Positions 1 through 4,902 of a stretch of DNA of 5,080 bases are shown here, piece by piece. The number at the start of each line of letters is the position of its first letter. The first letter of the stretch is position 1. The position numbers were made by a program, and so were the translations under genes. Source of the stretch: Oscillospiraceae bacterium (GTDB taxonomy: Bacteria > Bacillota_A > Clostridia > Oscillospirales > Oscillospiraceae); assembly GCA_017411665.1 (NCBI GenBank), contig JAFQPT010000041.1:1-5080 (forward strand), given 5' to 3'. Under the pieces are notes generated by a model. The model worked only from the letters and a program-made list of their open reading frames with translations, was not told the origin of the DNA and did no database searches.

Positions 1-30
1 TCCTTTGTATTCCAATGCATTTTTTGCCAT
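1..30 (-). CDS. 5' end of an unidentified gene leaving the window (first 10 codons)
   Basis: On the minus strand an ATG at 30-28 opens a frame reading MAKNALEYKG up to the window edge. It is preceded by a GGAGG Shine-Dalgarno (SD) sequence 10 nt upstream and by a strong promoter (62-90), so a real gene start is well supported although only ten residues are visible. The product cannot be identified. The LEYKG motif near the N-terminus recalls HicB-type antitoxins and some short conserved clostridial proteins of unknown function, but ten residues cannot decide between these. The gene lies downstream of the penicillin-binding protein on the same strand. A terminator at 187-219 and the gene's own promoter separate them, so it is a separate transcription unit. 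Confidence 0.5.
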   Translation of the reverse strand, partial: MAKNALEYKG

Positions 31-61
31 ATCTCTGTTACCTCCGATGTTATTGTAACAA

Positions 62-90
62 ATTGTAACATTAATCATACATTTTGTCAA
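62..90 (-). promoter_or_regulatory. Sigma-A type promoter of the gene at the left edge
   Basis: On the minus strand a perfect -35 TTGACA (90-85) is separated by 17 bp from a -10 TACAAT (67-62), which carries an upstream TGT resembling an extended -10. Transcription would start near position 55, giving a leader of about 25 nt that contains the GGAGG ribosome site. A 9-bp direct repeat, TGTTACAAT, occurs at 70-62 and again at 60-52. It covers the -10 and start-site region, so it could be a repressor site; that is an inference. Confidence 0.8.
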
Positions 91-186
91 CTCTATTTCA
101 AAGCCGCTTTTTGACACATTTTCACAGACTTTGAACATTTTCCGTTGGATTTTGTCGTATTTTTTCAATTTTAAGCAAAATACCTT

Positions 187-219
187 AAAAAACACCCGCA
201 CAGAAATATGTGCGGGTGT
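187..219 (-). terminator. Rho-independent terminator of the penicillin-binding protein gene
   Basis: A perfect 11-bp stem is formed by ACACCCGCACA (192-202) and TGTGCGGGTGT (209-219) with a 6-nt loop. On the minus strand a run of six T follows (192-187). It lies about 90 nt beyond the TGA at 310-312 and before the promoter at 62-90, so it ends the PBP transcript. Confidence 0.9.
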
Positions 220-309
220 ATGCGCCAAAAATTTACAATTTCGTAATCAAACGTACCAGGCAGCATCTTGCTGTTCTCTTTTTCTACTCGATTCGTTCAT
301 TGATCCCCA

Positions 310-780
310 TCATCCCTCATCTGTCGGCAGATTCTCCGCAACGGGAGGAGTCGGCGTAGGAGTGGGCGTGGGTGTCGGGGTAGGAGTGGGAGTCGGTGTC
401 GGTGTGGGCTTGGGAGTCGGCGTCGGCACGGGAGTGGGCGACGGGGTCACAATCGGCACAGACGGAGTGGGACCGGGAGTCACAATCTCAGAGGGCACAG
501 ATGCTGTGGGTGTGGGCGCTGGGGTATTGATGGGGCTCGGTGTGGGAGTCACAGTCGGAGTGGGACTGGGCTCTTCAGAGGGAGAAGGACTGGGAGATTC
601 CATTTCATCCTCTTCCGAACCGAAAATTCCGGTGGGCGCCTGATACGTTCCACTAGGGAAAGATTTCACGGGAAGACCCGCATGTACATCCTTCATGACC
701 TTGCGGAAGATCTGTGCCGCAGGGTTGCCGGAGAAGTACATAATTTCGCCGTGGTCATAGCCGGTCCATACACCTGCAAC
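310..780 (-). pseudogene. C-terminal remainder of the class A PBP beyond an in-frame TAG: end of transpeptidase fold plus Thr-Pro tail
   Basis: This stretch is in the same frame as the PBP coding region and continues directly after the TAG at 781-783 for 156 codons to a TGA (312-310). It begins [13 protein letters not shown], the typical sequence that follows the TPY motif in class A PBPs: the last beta strand of the transpeptidase sheet. An amphipathic segment follows ([15 protein letters not shown]), matching the C-terminal helix of the domain. The final ~95 residues are low complexity, rich in Pro, Thr and Ser, with a near-perfect (Thr-Pro)n run. Such tails are common on extracellular clostridial wall proteins and are thought to span or bind the wall. 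No frameshift or second stop is present. The internal ATG at 741-739 has no SD sequence, so independent translation is unlikely. Whether this part is expressed depends on the status of the TAG. Confidence 0.8.
349..444 (-). repeat. Degenerate hexanucleotide repeat encoding (Thr-Pro)n
   Basis: On the plus strand the DNA is a run of 6-bp units of the form GGNGTN. It reads on the minus strand as alternating Pro and Thr codons with variable third positions. Less regular copies extend to about 575. The unit is a multiple of three, so gain or loss of units by slippage would change tail length without changing frame. Confidence 0.85.
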
Positions 781-783
781 CTA
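781..783 (-). other. In-frame TAG codon inside the PBP transpeptidase domain
   Basis: The minus-strand reading is ACA CCT TAC TAG GTT GCA GGT, giving TPY-stop-VAG. Homologues usually have Tyr, Gln or another residue here, as in TPYYVAGVW. A single C-to-G change at the third base would turn an ancestral TAC (Tyr) into TAG; a CAG (Gln) to TAG transition is equally possible. The downstream frame is intact for 156 codons. Recent nonsense mutation, base-call error, readthrough and suppression cannot be told apart from sequence alone. Confidence 0.9.
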
Positions 784-2613
784 GTAAGGTGTGAAGCCGA
801 CGAAGTAACGGTCCTTGTTTGCGGTGGTCGTGCCGGTCTTGCCTGCAACGGGCATACTGCCGATGCTTGCTTCGCCGCCGGTACCGGAGGTGACCGCACT
901 GCGCAGCATGCTGACCATGTTATCCGCAACCACGGGGTTGAATGCCTGAATGGTTTCGGGCTCATTCTGCAAAATCAGATTGCCGTCCAGGTCGGTGACC
1001 TTGGAGTAGGTTCTGCCGTAGGTGAAGGTGCCGTCATTGATGAATGCACCGAATGCCTGTGTCATTTCGCGAACCGTAGTACCGTGGTTCAGCTGACCCA
1101 GAGCCATTGCCGCATAGTCGGCGTCACCGGGAACCAGAGAGGTAAAGCCCAGACGATTGGTCAGGAATTCGTAGCAGACCTGAGGCGTCAGCAGGTCAAC
1201 AATCTGTGCGGGTACGGTGTTGAAGGAGTTGCACAGCGCACCGCGAATGGTGGTCCAGCCATAGTTTTGACGGTCATAATTGAAGGGATACCAGCTGGTG
1301 CCTCTCAAGCGGATTTCCGCGTCGTCATTGACCTGAGTGCTGGGCGTAATCAGACCGTATTCCATAGCAGGGCCGTAGGAAGCCAGAGGCTTAATGGAGG
1401 AGCCGGGAGAACGGTAGGCATTGGTTGCGCGGTTGAGACCGAAGTTGATGGTCTTTTCACCGGTACCGCCGGTCAGCGCCACGATTTCCCCGTTGAAGGG
1501 ATTCATGATGACCATGGCAGACTGGAAGTGGATGTCCTTGTTTCTCCAGGGCTTGGGCAGCTTATTCAAATCGGTATAGTAGCTGTCCAGAATGTTCTGG
1601 ATGTCCATATCGATGCAGGAATAAATCTGGTAGCCGCCGTACAGCAGCAGAGACTTTGCAGTCTTTTCGTTGATGCCCTTCTGTTCCATCAGATCATTGA
1701 TGACATCCTCATAAACCACTTCTTCGTAATAGGAGTAAATGTACTGTTCGAATTCGCTGGCCTCGCTGCGGACGAAGTGGAGCTCTTCCGCCTTGGCTGC
1801 TTCATACTCTTCCTTGGTAATGAAGCCGGATTCGTGATACATTTCGTACAGGATGATTTCCTGACGTTCCTTATTGTTGGCACGGGAAATGAAGGGGTCG
1901 TAACGGCTGGGGTTGTTGGTAACGCCCGCCAGAGCCGCACATTCCGCCAGAGTCATTTCAGATGCGCTCTTGCCGTAGTAGGTCTGGGCAGCAGCTTCAA
2001 TGCCGTAGCAGCCTTCGCCGAAGTAGACTACGTTGAGATACCATTCCAGAATCTCTTTCTTATCGTAGGTCTTTTCAAATTCCAGTGCCTGGAAGATTTC
2101 CAGCAGCTTTCGCTGCACGGTGATATCGTCCTGCTTGGTCAGATTTTTGATCAGCTGCTGGGTGATGGTGGAGCCGCCGAAGTCATTGCGCATGGTAATG
2201 AACATGTTCACCATCGCTGCGGAGGTACGGTACCAGTCTACGCCCTTATGCTCGTAGAATCGTTTGTCCTCAATGGCGACAATGGCATCCAGCATGTTCT
2301 GCGGCATCTGCTCATAATCGATCCAGATACGCTTTTCGTCGCTTTGGATCATGCACAGCTCCTTCCACTCCCCTGTGGCCTTGTCTTGGTACAGGATACT
2401 GGAGGATTCGTTGACGTTAAAGTCTTCCAGCGACAAATCGATATCGTCTGTCAGCGTGCTTTTTACGTAATATGCGAAAATGCACATGAACAGCACACCT
2501 GTCAGCAGGATGATCAAAAGCAGGGTGAGCAGCACCTTGGCGATTCCGCCTGCAGTGAACTGCAGACCGCCCAGTGTCAGACTCAAAACTTTTTTCGCTT
2601 TTTCCATAGACAC
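781..2613 (-). CDS. Class A (PBP1A-family) penicillin-binding protein, glycosyltransferase/transpeptidase, reading to an in-frame amber codon
   Basis: This is a bifunctional peptidoglycan synthase anchored in the membrane and acting outside it. It polymerises lipid II and cross-links stem peptides. Residues ~25-49 form the N-terminal membrane anchor. The GT51 domain follows, with E115-D116..F119..H122 (EDxxFxxH), GGSTITQQ (146-153), RKxxE (168-172) and KKEILEWYLN (185-194). The transpeptidase domain has catalytic S405 and K408 (SSIK), SFN (463-465) and KTGTT (592-596). The start is GTG at 2613: GAAAGGG lies 6 nt upstream of it but 12 nt upstream of the alternative ATG two codons later. The frame is stopped by TAG at 781-783, after 610 residues, inside the conserved motif [20 protein letters not shown]. 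The product would lack the last strand and helix of the transpeptidase domain. With the TAG read as sense, the protein would be 767 residues, normal for a class A PBP with a Pro-rich tail. Family assignment is certain; whether full-length protein is made is not. Confidence 0.93.
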   Translation of the reverse strand: MSMEKAKKVLSLTLGGLQFTAGGIAKVLLTLLLIILLTGVLFMCIFAYYVKSTLTDDIDLSLEDFNVNESSSILYQDKATGEWKELCMIQSDEKRIWIDYEQMPQNMLDAIVAIEDKRFYEHKGVDWYRTSAAMVNMFITMRNDFGGSTITQQLIKNLTKQDDITVQRKLLEIFQALEFEKTYDKKEILEWYLNVVYFGEGCYGIEAAAQTYYGKSASEMTLAECAALAGVTNNPSRYDPFISRANNKERQEIILYEMYHESGFITKEEYEAAKAEELHFVRSEASEFEQYIYSYYEEVVYEDVINDLMEQKGINEKTAKSLLLYGGYQIYSCIDMDIQNILDSYYTDLNKLPKPWRNKDIHFQSAMVIMNPFNGEIVALTGGTGEKTINFGLNRATNAYRSPGSSIKPLASYGPAMEYGLITPSTQVNDDAEIRLRGTSWYPFNYDRQNYGWTTIRGALCNSFNTVPAQIVDLLTPQVCYEFLTNRLGFTSLVPGDADYAAMALGQLNHGTTVREMTQAFGAFINDGTFTYGRTYSKVTDLDGNLILQNEPETIQAFNPVVADNMVSMLRSAVTSGTGGEASIGSMPVAGKTGTTTANKDRYFVGFTPY

Positions 2614-2619
2614 GAAATG

Positions 2620-2626
2620 CCCTTTC
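2620..2626 (-). promoter_or_regulatory. Ribosome binding site that selects the GTG start of the PBP
   Basis: GAAAGGG on the minus strand is followed by a 6-nt spacer and then GTG TCT ATG. The GTG has normal spacing and the ATG is too far (12 nt), so GTG at 2613-2611 is preferred. Confidence 0.6.
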
Positions 2627-2673
2627 TATAGAATTTGGTTGCCCAATTTGATGGCTCGATAATAATTCAGCTT

Positions 2674-2702
2674 AGTATATCACGATTCCCATGAAATGTT
2701 AA
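2674..2702 (-). promoter_or_regulatory. Promoter of the PBP gene
   Basis: On the minus strand, -35 TTAACA (2702-2697), a 17-bp spacer and -10 TATACT (2679-2674) with an upstream TGA (extended -10 pattern). The start site would be near 2667, giving a leader of about 54 nt before the GTG. This is a standard vegetative sigma-A layout in the divergent intergenic region shared with the BofC-like gene. Confidence 0.8.
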
Positions 2703-2774
2703 GGGATAAGCCCCGAAATTTTTAAAATCGTAATAATTGGGATAAAACACCGTCTGCAGGGTGATGATACTTGC

Positions 2775-2783
2775 AGAGGTGAT
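2775..2783 (+). promoter_or_regulatory. Strong ribosome binding site selecting a TTG start
   Basis: AGAGGTGAT matches the anti-SD region well and ends so that TTG at 2788-2790 is 8 nt after AGAGG. The in-frame GTG at 2779 lies inside this SD, and the GTG/ATG pair at 2761-2766 has only a weak adjacent AGG. The TTG is therefore the best-supported start. Confidence 0.6.
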
Positions 2784-2787
2784 AAAT

Positions 2788-3126
2788 TTGCTGCTGAGAC
2801 GAAAACTGACGCTTCTTTCTCTGCTGATGCTGTCGGCGGTGCTTTGCATGGCCGCCACGGCGCAAAGCTTTCTGATGCGAGCCGCCGCGGAAAAAAGTTT
2901 TCCCGCCGTGGAAGAAAAATACACATCTTTCGAAACCGCTGCATATATTTTAAGGGAACAGGACGGATATGTCGCTGTTTTCTCGTCGAACGGGTCACAG
3001 CTTTTGGAAACCACCGCCATTCCCGTCAGCACCCTGCGGGAGGCCGACCGCTATCTGCTGGAAAGCGGCATCGCAGCCGACAGCCGCGAGACCATGCTGA
3101 AACTGCTGGAGGATTTCAATTCGTAA
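2788..3126 (+). CDS. Small secreted or membrane-anchored protein with a BofC C-terminal-like domain
   Basis: A 112-residue protein starting at TTG (2788) behind a strong SD; a GTG at 2761 would add nine residues. The N-terminus is a classic export signal or anchor: LLRRK followed by about 19 hydrophobic residues (7-25). Residues ~51-112 read as YILREQDGYVAVF, then IPVSTLREADRYLLESGI and a terminal LLEDFNS. I recognise this as the pattern of BofC C-terminal domains (YxLREYxGxVAVF ... IPVSxLPExDRxLLxxGI ... LLEDYxS). In Bacillus, BofC is a forespore-secreted protein that restrains the SpoIVB protease and so controls sigma-K processing. Here the BofC N-terminal domain is absent; such short versions occur in clostridia with unknown role. 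It is transcribed divergently from the PBP. No convincing sporulation-sigma promoter was found. The domain call is by eye, without a profile search. Confidence 0.7.
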   Translation: MLLRRKLTLLSLLMLSAVLCMAATAQSFLMRAAAEKSFPAVEEKYTSFETAAYILREQDGYVAVFSSNGSQLLETTAIPVSTLREADRYLLESGIAADSRETMLKLLEDFNS

Positions 3127-3137
3127 GAAACACCATA

Positions 3138-3300
3138 AATCGGAATTTGGAATAGCCCTCTCCCACGGGAGAGGGTGCCCCGAAGGGGCGGGTGTGGGGC
3201 AAAATAACAGAAATCCCCCACATCCGCCCTCACAAGCTCGGGCACCTTCTCCCCAGGGAGAAGGCTTTGGTGCATCGCTCACGATTATAAATTCCAATTT
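3138..3300. repeat. Palindromic dispersed-repeat-like element, two hairpins per arm
   Basis: This accounts for the non-coding stretch between the BofC-like gene and the DUF1292 promoter. The left arm holds a hairpin CCCTCTCC/GGAGAGGG (3156-3175) and a second, GCCCC-GAA-GGGGC (3177-3189), followed by GGGTGTGGGG. The right arm (3212-3264) is an imperfect inverted copy, with CCTTCTCCC/GGGAGAAGG (3245-3264). Further out, GGAATTT (3142-3148) is matched by AAATTCC (3289-3295). There is no coding sequence and no T-run, so it is not a simple terminator. The form suggests a non-autonomous mobile or REP/MITE-like repeat; copies elsewhere in the genome cannot be seen from here. Confidence 0.7.
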
Positions 3301-3376
3301 GTCGTGCTTATCATTCACGTTACCGTGCTTCCGAAAAACGACAAGATCGCCGTCCGTACGAGCTGAAAAATTCCGA

Positions 3377-3405
3377 TTGATTTTGCGCCCACTGTGTTAT
3401 ACAAT
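3377..3405 (+). promoter_or_regulatory. Promoter of the DUF1292 gene
   Basis: -35 TTGATT (3377-3382), 17-bp spacer, -10 TACAAT (3400-3405). The predicted start is near 3412, which leaves a leader of about 30 nt containing the AGGAG ribosome site (3426-3430). Confidence 0.7.
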
Positions 3406-3441
3406 ATAGGCAGAAGAAATCATATAGGAGTGTATTACACC

Positions 3442-3741
3442 ATGACTGAAGAAACCTTTGAACCCGAACTGTTGACCGTTACCGACGAAAACGGCGAAAG
3501 CCATACCCTCGAAATTCTGTGCGACATGGACTTCAACGGCAAGACCTACTACCTGTTCGTTCCCGCAAATATCGACGAAATGGACACCAGCGACCCCGAT
3601 TACGGTTACATCATTCTGGAAGCAATCGAAGAAGACGGCGAAGAATTCTTCTACTCCATCGAAGATGAGGATGAACTGAACTCCGTATACGAAATGTTCA
3701 TGGCTCTCATTGAAGCAGGTGAAGAAGAGGAAGAAGCATAA
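3442..3741 (+). CDS. DUF1292 (YrzB-like) small acidic protein
   Basis: A 99-residue, strongly acidic cytoplasmic protein (no signal or membrane segment). The ATG at 3442 follows AGGAG (3426-3430) at 11 nt, slightly long; an upstream in-frame ATG at 3394 lies inside the promoter spacer and is not credible. The DUF1292 pattern is clear: LLTVTDENGESHTLEIL near the start, then NGKTYYLFVPA (32-42), a YIILE strand (56-60), EEFFYSIEDEDELNSVYEMF (67-86), and an acidic Glu-rich tail. This is the usual length for the family. In many Firmicutes the homologue (yrzB) sits with the alaS/ruvX cluster; here it stands alone with its own promoter, just upstream of the 6S RNA. The molecular function is unknown. 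The stop is TAA. Confidence 0.88.
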   Translation: MTEETFEPELLTVTDENGESHTLEILCDMDFNGKTYYLFVPANIDEMDTSDPDYGYIILEAIEEDGEEFFYSIEDEDELNSVYEMFMALIEAGEEEEEA

Positions 3742-3812
3742 TTTTTCCATTCGTTCCTTCATTTGACGGCGGACCGGTGCGTATAGTTCCGCAATTTTAG
3801 AAGAAAATATTT

Positions 3813-4014
3813 GTAAAGCCCTGCGCTGTTCGTGGATTTTTGGTTCGTTTAGACCTACATTGTTAATAAGGGATGCCGGCTTCCTGAGTGAATTGCAGGC
3901 CTCCCGATACGGTCACAGAGCCGTATTGGACGTTGGAAGCAGCGAAGCTGAGGAGAGGCGACCCACCTGCGAGATACGCAGGTTATAACTGAACCCCACG
4001 GCAGGGCGGGGTAC
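3813..4014 (+). ncRNA. ssrS: 6S RNA, regulator of RNA polymerase holoenzyme
   Basis: About 200 nt with the 6S layout. The closing stem is GCCCTGC (3818-3824) with GCAGGGC (4001-4007), continued after a one-sided bulge by CGTGG (3831-3835) with CCACG (3996-4000). An inner stem GCTTCC/GGAAGC (3879-3884/3935-3940) surrounds a terminal hairpin of ATACGG/CCGTAT (3907-3926) extended by CCG/TGG. A small hairpin CCTGCG-AGATA-CGCAGG (3966-3982) lies on the 3' side of the central open region, as in Gram-positive 6S RNAs. Sequence blocks such as GACCTACA and GGCGACCCACCTGC also fit my memory of clostridial 6S. The RNA mimics an open promoter and binds sigma-A RNA polymerase in stationary phase. The 5' end is approximate: no convincing promoter lies upstream (TTGACG at 3763 has no good -10), so the 5' end may come from processing of a DUF1292 transcript. 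A terminator follows at once. Confidence 0.85.
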
Positions 4015-4016
4015 TT

Positions 4017-4053
4017 AAAAAAGGACACTGACTTGATCGTCAGTGTCTTTTTT
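4017..4053. terminator. Bidirectional terminator between the 6S RNA and the convergent XRE gene
   Basis: GACACTGAC (4024-4032) pairs with GTCAGTGTC (4039-4047) around a TTGATC loop, flanked by A6 on the left and T6 on the right. It therefore works for the plus-strand 6S RNA and, on the minus strand, for the XRE gene ending at 4086. It is nearly the same sequence as the terminator at 4886-4919. Confidence 0.92.
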
Positions 4054-4059
4054 CATTTC

Positions 4060-4080
4060 ATATCGAGCACAGCGAGATAT
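4060..4080. repeat. Short imperfect palindrome (ATATC...GATAT)
   Basis: ATATC (4060-4064) and GATAT (4076-4080) flank an 11-nt centre beginning GAGCACAGC, between the terminator and the XRE stop codon. Similar ATATCGAG...GCGAGATAT units are, to my recollection, scattered in related gut clostridial genomes. The match here is short, so the call is tentative. Confidence 0.35.
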
Positions 4081-4085
4081 TTCAT

Positions 4086-4307
4086 TTATAAGTTCGGATA
4101 TTTCAGCCCCTCGGGCATCCCCAATATATAATCGCTTGATACGCCATAGTGCAGGCAAAATGCACGGAGCGATTCTGCAGATATTTGTGATTTTCCGGAT
4201 TCATAAAAACTATATTGCTGAGGTGAAATATGCAGAATCTCTGCAATCTCTTTTTGTGTCTCACCATAGAATTTTCGAATCTGTCTCATTCTTTCATAAT
4301 ATTCCAC
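4086..4307 (-). CDS. Small XRE-family (Cro/CI-type) DNA-binding protein
   Basis: A 73-residue one-domain regulator. I place the start at GTG 4307-4305: AGGTGATA (4318-4311) ends at the right distance, AGG being 8 nt away. The upstream in-frame GTG at 4316 is part of that SD sequence, and an internal ATG at 4289 has poorer spacing. The protein reads MEYYERMRQIRKFYGE, then the helix-turn-helix TQKEIAEILHISPQQYSFYESG (17-38), then a helix with LRAFCLHYGVSSDYILG (47-63), the typical XRE fold with a short tail (MPEGLKYPNL). There is no effector or dimerisation domain, so it probably acts as a small repressor, perhaps on its own promoter and on the divergent gene at 4615. The target is unknown. It converges with the 6S RNA and shares its terminator. 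Stop TAA. Confidence 0.88.
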   Translation of the reverse strand: MEYYERMRQIRKFYGETQKEIAEILHISPQQYSFYESGKSQISAESLRAFCLHYGVSSDYILGMPEGLKYPNL

Positions 4308-4310
4308 GGA

Positions 4311-4318
4311 TATCACCT
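4311..4318 (-). promoter_or_regulatory. Ribosome binding site that decides the XRE start
   Basis: AGGTGATA on the minus strand contains a GTG that is in frame with the gene, but the better reading is as an SD for the GTG at 4307-4305. The same arrangement occurs before the BofC-like gene (2775-2783). Confidence 0.6.
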
Positions 4319-4363
4319 AAAAAATCTATTTTAATGATGATATCACTAATTCTAACCACCCAC

Positions 4364-4392
4364 TTGAAAACTAAAATAATATAAGATAAACT
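4364..4392 (+). promoter_or_regulatory. Possible promoter toward the DUF6809-like gene
   Basis: TTGAAA (4364-4369), 17-bp spacer, TAAACT (4387-4392). The -35 is good and the -10 is weak, in AT-rich DNA. If used, the transcript would cross the MITE-like element before reaching the gene at 4615. Just downstream, AAACTA (4388-4393) and TAGTTT (4405-4410) form an interrupted inverted repeat that might be an operator. Confidence 0.3.
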
Positions 4393-4413
4393 ACAATATA
4401 ATTATAGTTTGGA

Positions 4414-4576
4414 GTGTTAAAAAACGGAAGCCTCCCCTTCGATAAGGGGAGGTAGCAAAATCGGAACGATTTTGACGGAAGGGTCGATAAATATTCGAAA
4501 CTTTTTCGACCACCCAGTCATCTTCGCTGACAGCCCTTCTTATCGAAGGAGGGCTAGGTGCCTAACTCTTTAACAC
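4414..4576. mobile_element. 163-bp MITE-like element with GTGTTAAA terminal inverted repeats
   Basis: GTGTTAAA (4414-4421) is matched by TTTAACAC (4569-4576). Inside, the two halves are imperfect inverted copies: CCTTCGATAAG near 4436-4446 is matched by CTTATCGAAGG at 4540-4550. The left half folds into CCTCCCCTT/AAGGGGAGG (4431-4452) and CAAAATCG-GAA-CGATTTTG (4456-4474). There is no open reading frame of note. Size, palindromic form and matched ends fit a non-autonomous element moved by a transposase encoded elsewhere. No clear target-site duplication abuts both ends, so the exact boundaries are uncertain. It separates the XRE gene from the gene at 4615. Confidence 0.65.
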
Positions 4577-4592
4577 ATTCTTACTATGATGC

Positions 4593-4602
4593 AACTATAG
4601 TT
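4593..4602. promoter_or_regulatory. Palindrome AACTATAGTT just upstream of the ribosome site: possible operator
   Basis: A perfect 10-bp palindrome ends 1 nt before GAGG (4604-4607), the SD of the gene at 4615. Its TAGTT half also occurs left of the MITE-like element (TATAGTTTG at 4403-4411 and 4596-4604). Regulation by the neighbouring XRE protein is a guess from position only. Confidence 0.3.
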
Positions 4603-4614
4603 TGAGGCGGTATT

Positions 4615-4902
4615 ATGGAAATGATTAAAGCATTTTATTATGGAGAACCCAATCCTTGTGATACATTTTTTCCCGATGGCAGTCAGTATCGGCAGGAGCA
4701 GGAGAAACACGCACAGCAGTGCAAGGCTTTTGAGGAGGAGCTGATAAAAATCGACCCCGAATTGAAAAAGCGGTTTCGCCGTCTTCTGGAAAAATCTGTA
4801 CAAATCGCCTATCTGGAGCTTGATGAAATGTTTGTACACGGCTTCCGCCACGGAGCTTTAATGATGATGGATGTTTTCAACACGCAAAAGGACACCGACT
4901 GA
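4615..4902 (+). CDS. DUF6809-like small protein of unknown function
   Basis: A 95-residue, probably cytoplasmic and helical protein. The ATG at 4615 follows GAGG (4604-4607) at 7 nt; the second ATG two codons on is less well spaced. Visible hallmarks are an N-terminal FYYGEPNPCD (7-16), a charged helical stretch (about 26-66, possible coiled coil) and a C-terminal FVHGFRHGALMMMDVF (73-88). These match my recollection of DUF6809 proteins (LYYGNIxPxE ... FxxGFRLGxxMMLEVF), often seen in clostridial accessory regions; the match is by eye only. The upstream divergent neighbour is a small XRE regulator, with a MITE-like element between them. The last four residues (KDTD) are encoded by the ascending arm of the terminator and the TGA lies in its loop. 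Confidence 0.75.
   Translation: MEMIKAFYYGEPNPCDTFFPDGSQYRQEQEKHAQQCKAFEEELIKIDPELKKRFRRLLEKSVQIAYLELDEMFVHGFRHGALMMMDVFNTQKDTD

Noticed and set aside
261..285. Small CAGCA/TGCTG hairpin followed by a T-rich stretch
   Set aside because: Only a 5-bp stem, and no plus-strand gene upstream to terminate. The real terminator for this locus is at 187-219.
131..643. A plus-strand frame encoding a long Gly-Val repeat
   Set aside because: It is the complement of the Thr-Pro tail repeat; no SD is present and it crosses the PBP terminator.
310..741. An independent gene starting at the ATG at 741
   Set aside because: No ribosome site precedes it, and the 13 codons before it ([13 protein letters not shown]) are conserved PBP sequence in the same frame. 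It is the PBP C-terminus.
682..2631. A 649-codon open frame on the plus strand
   Set aside because: It is exactly antisense to the PBP and its translation has no recognisable domain. The opposite strand carries all GT51 and transpeptidase motifs.
2995..3318. Frames through the palindromic repeat (both strands)
   Set aside because: They read through inverted-repeat DNA (runs such as PSPWGEG), with no SD or family resemblance.
3397..3762. A minus-strand frame of 121 codons opposite DUF1292
   Set aside because: A Phe/Val-rich shadow of an acidic Glu/Asp-rich gene, without an SD. The plus-strand product matches a known family.
3763..3787. TTGACG...TATAGT as a 6S RNA promoter
   Set aside because: The spacer is only 13 bp, and the implied start would be about 20 nt upstream of the 6S closing stem.
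4043..4384. A plus-strand frame of 113 codons opposite the XRE gene
   Set aside because: It begins inside a terminator and is antisense to a clear helix-turn-helix gene.
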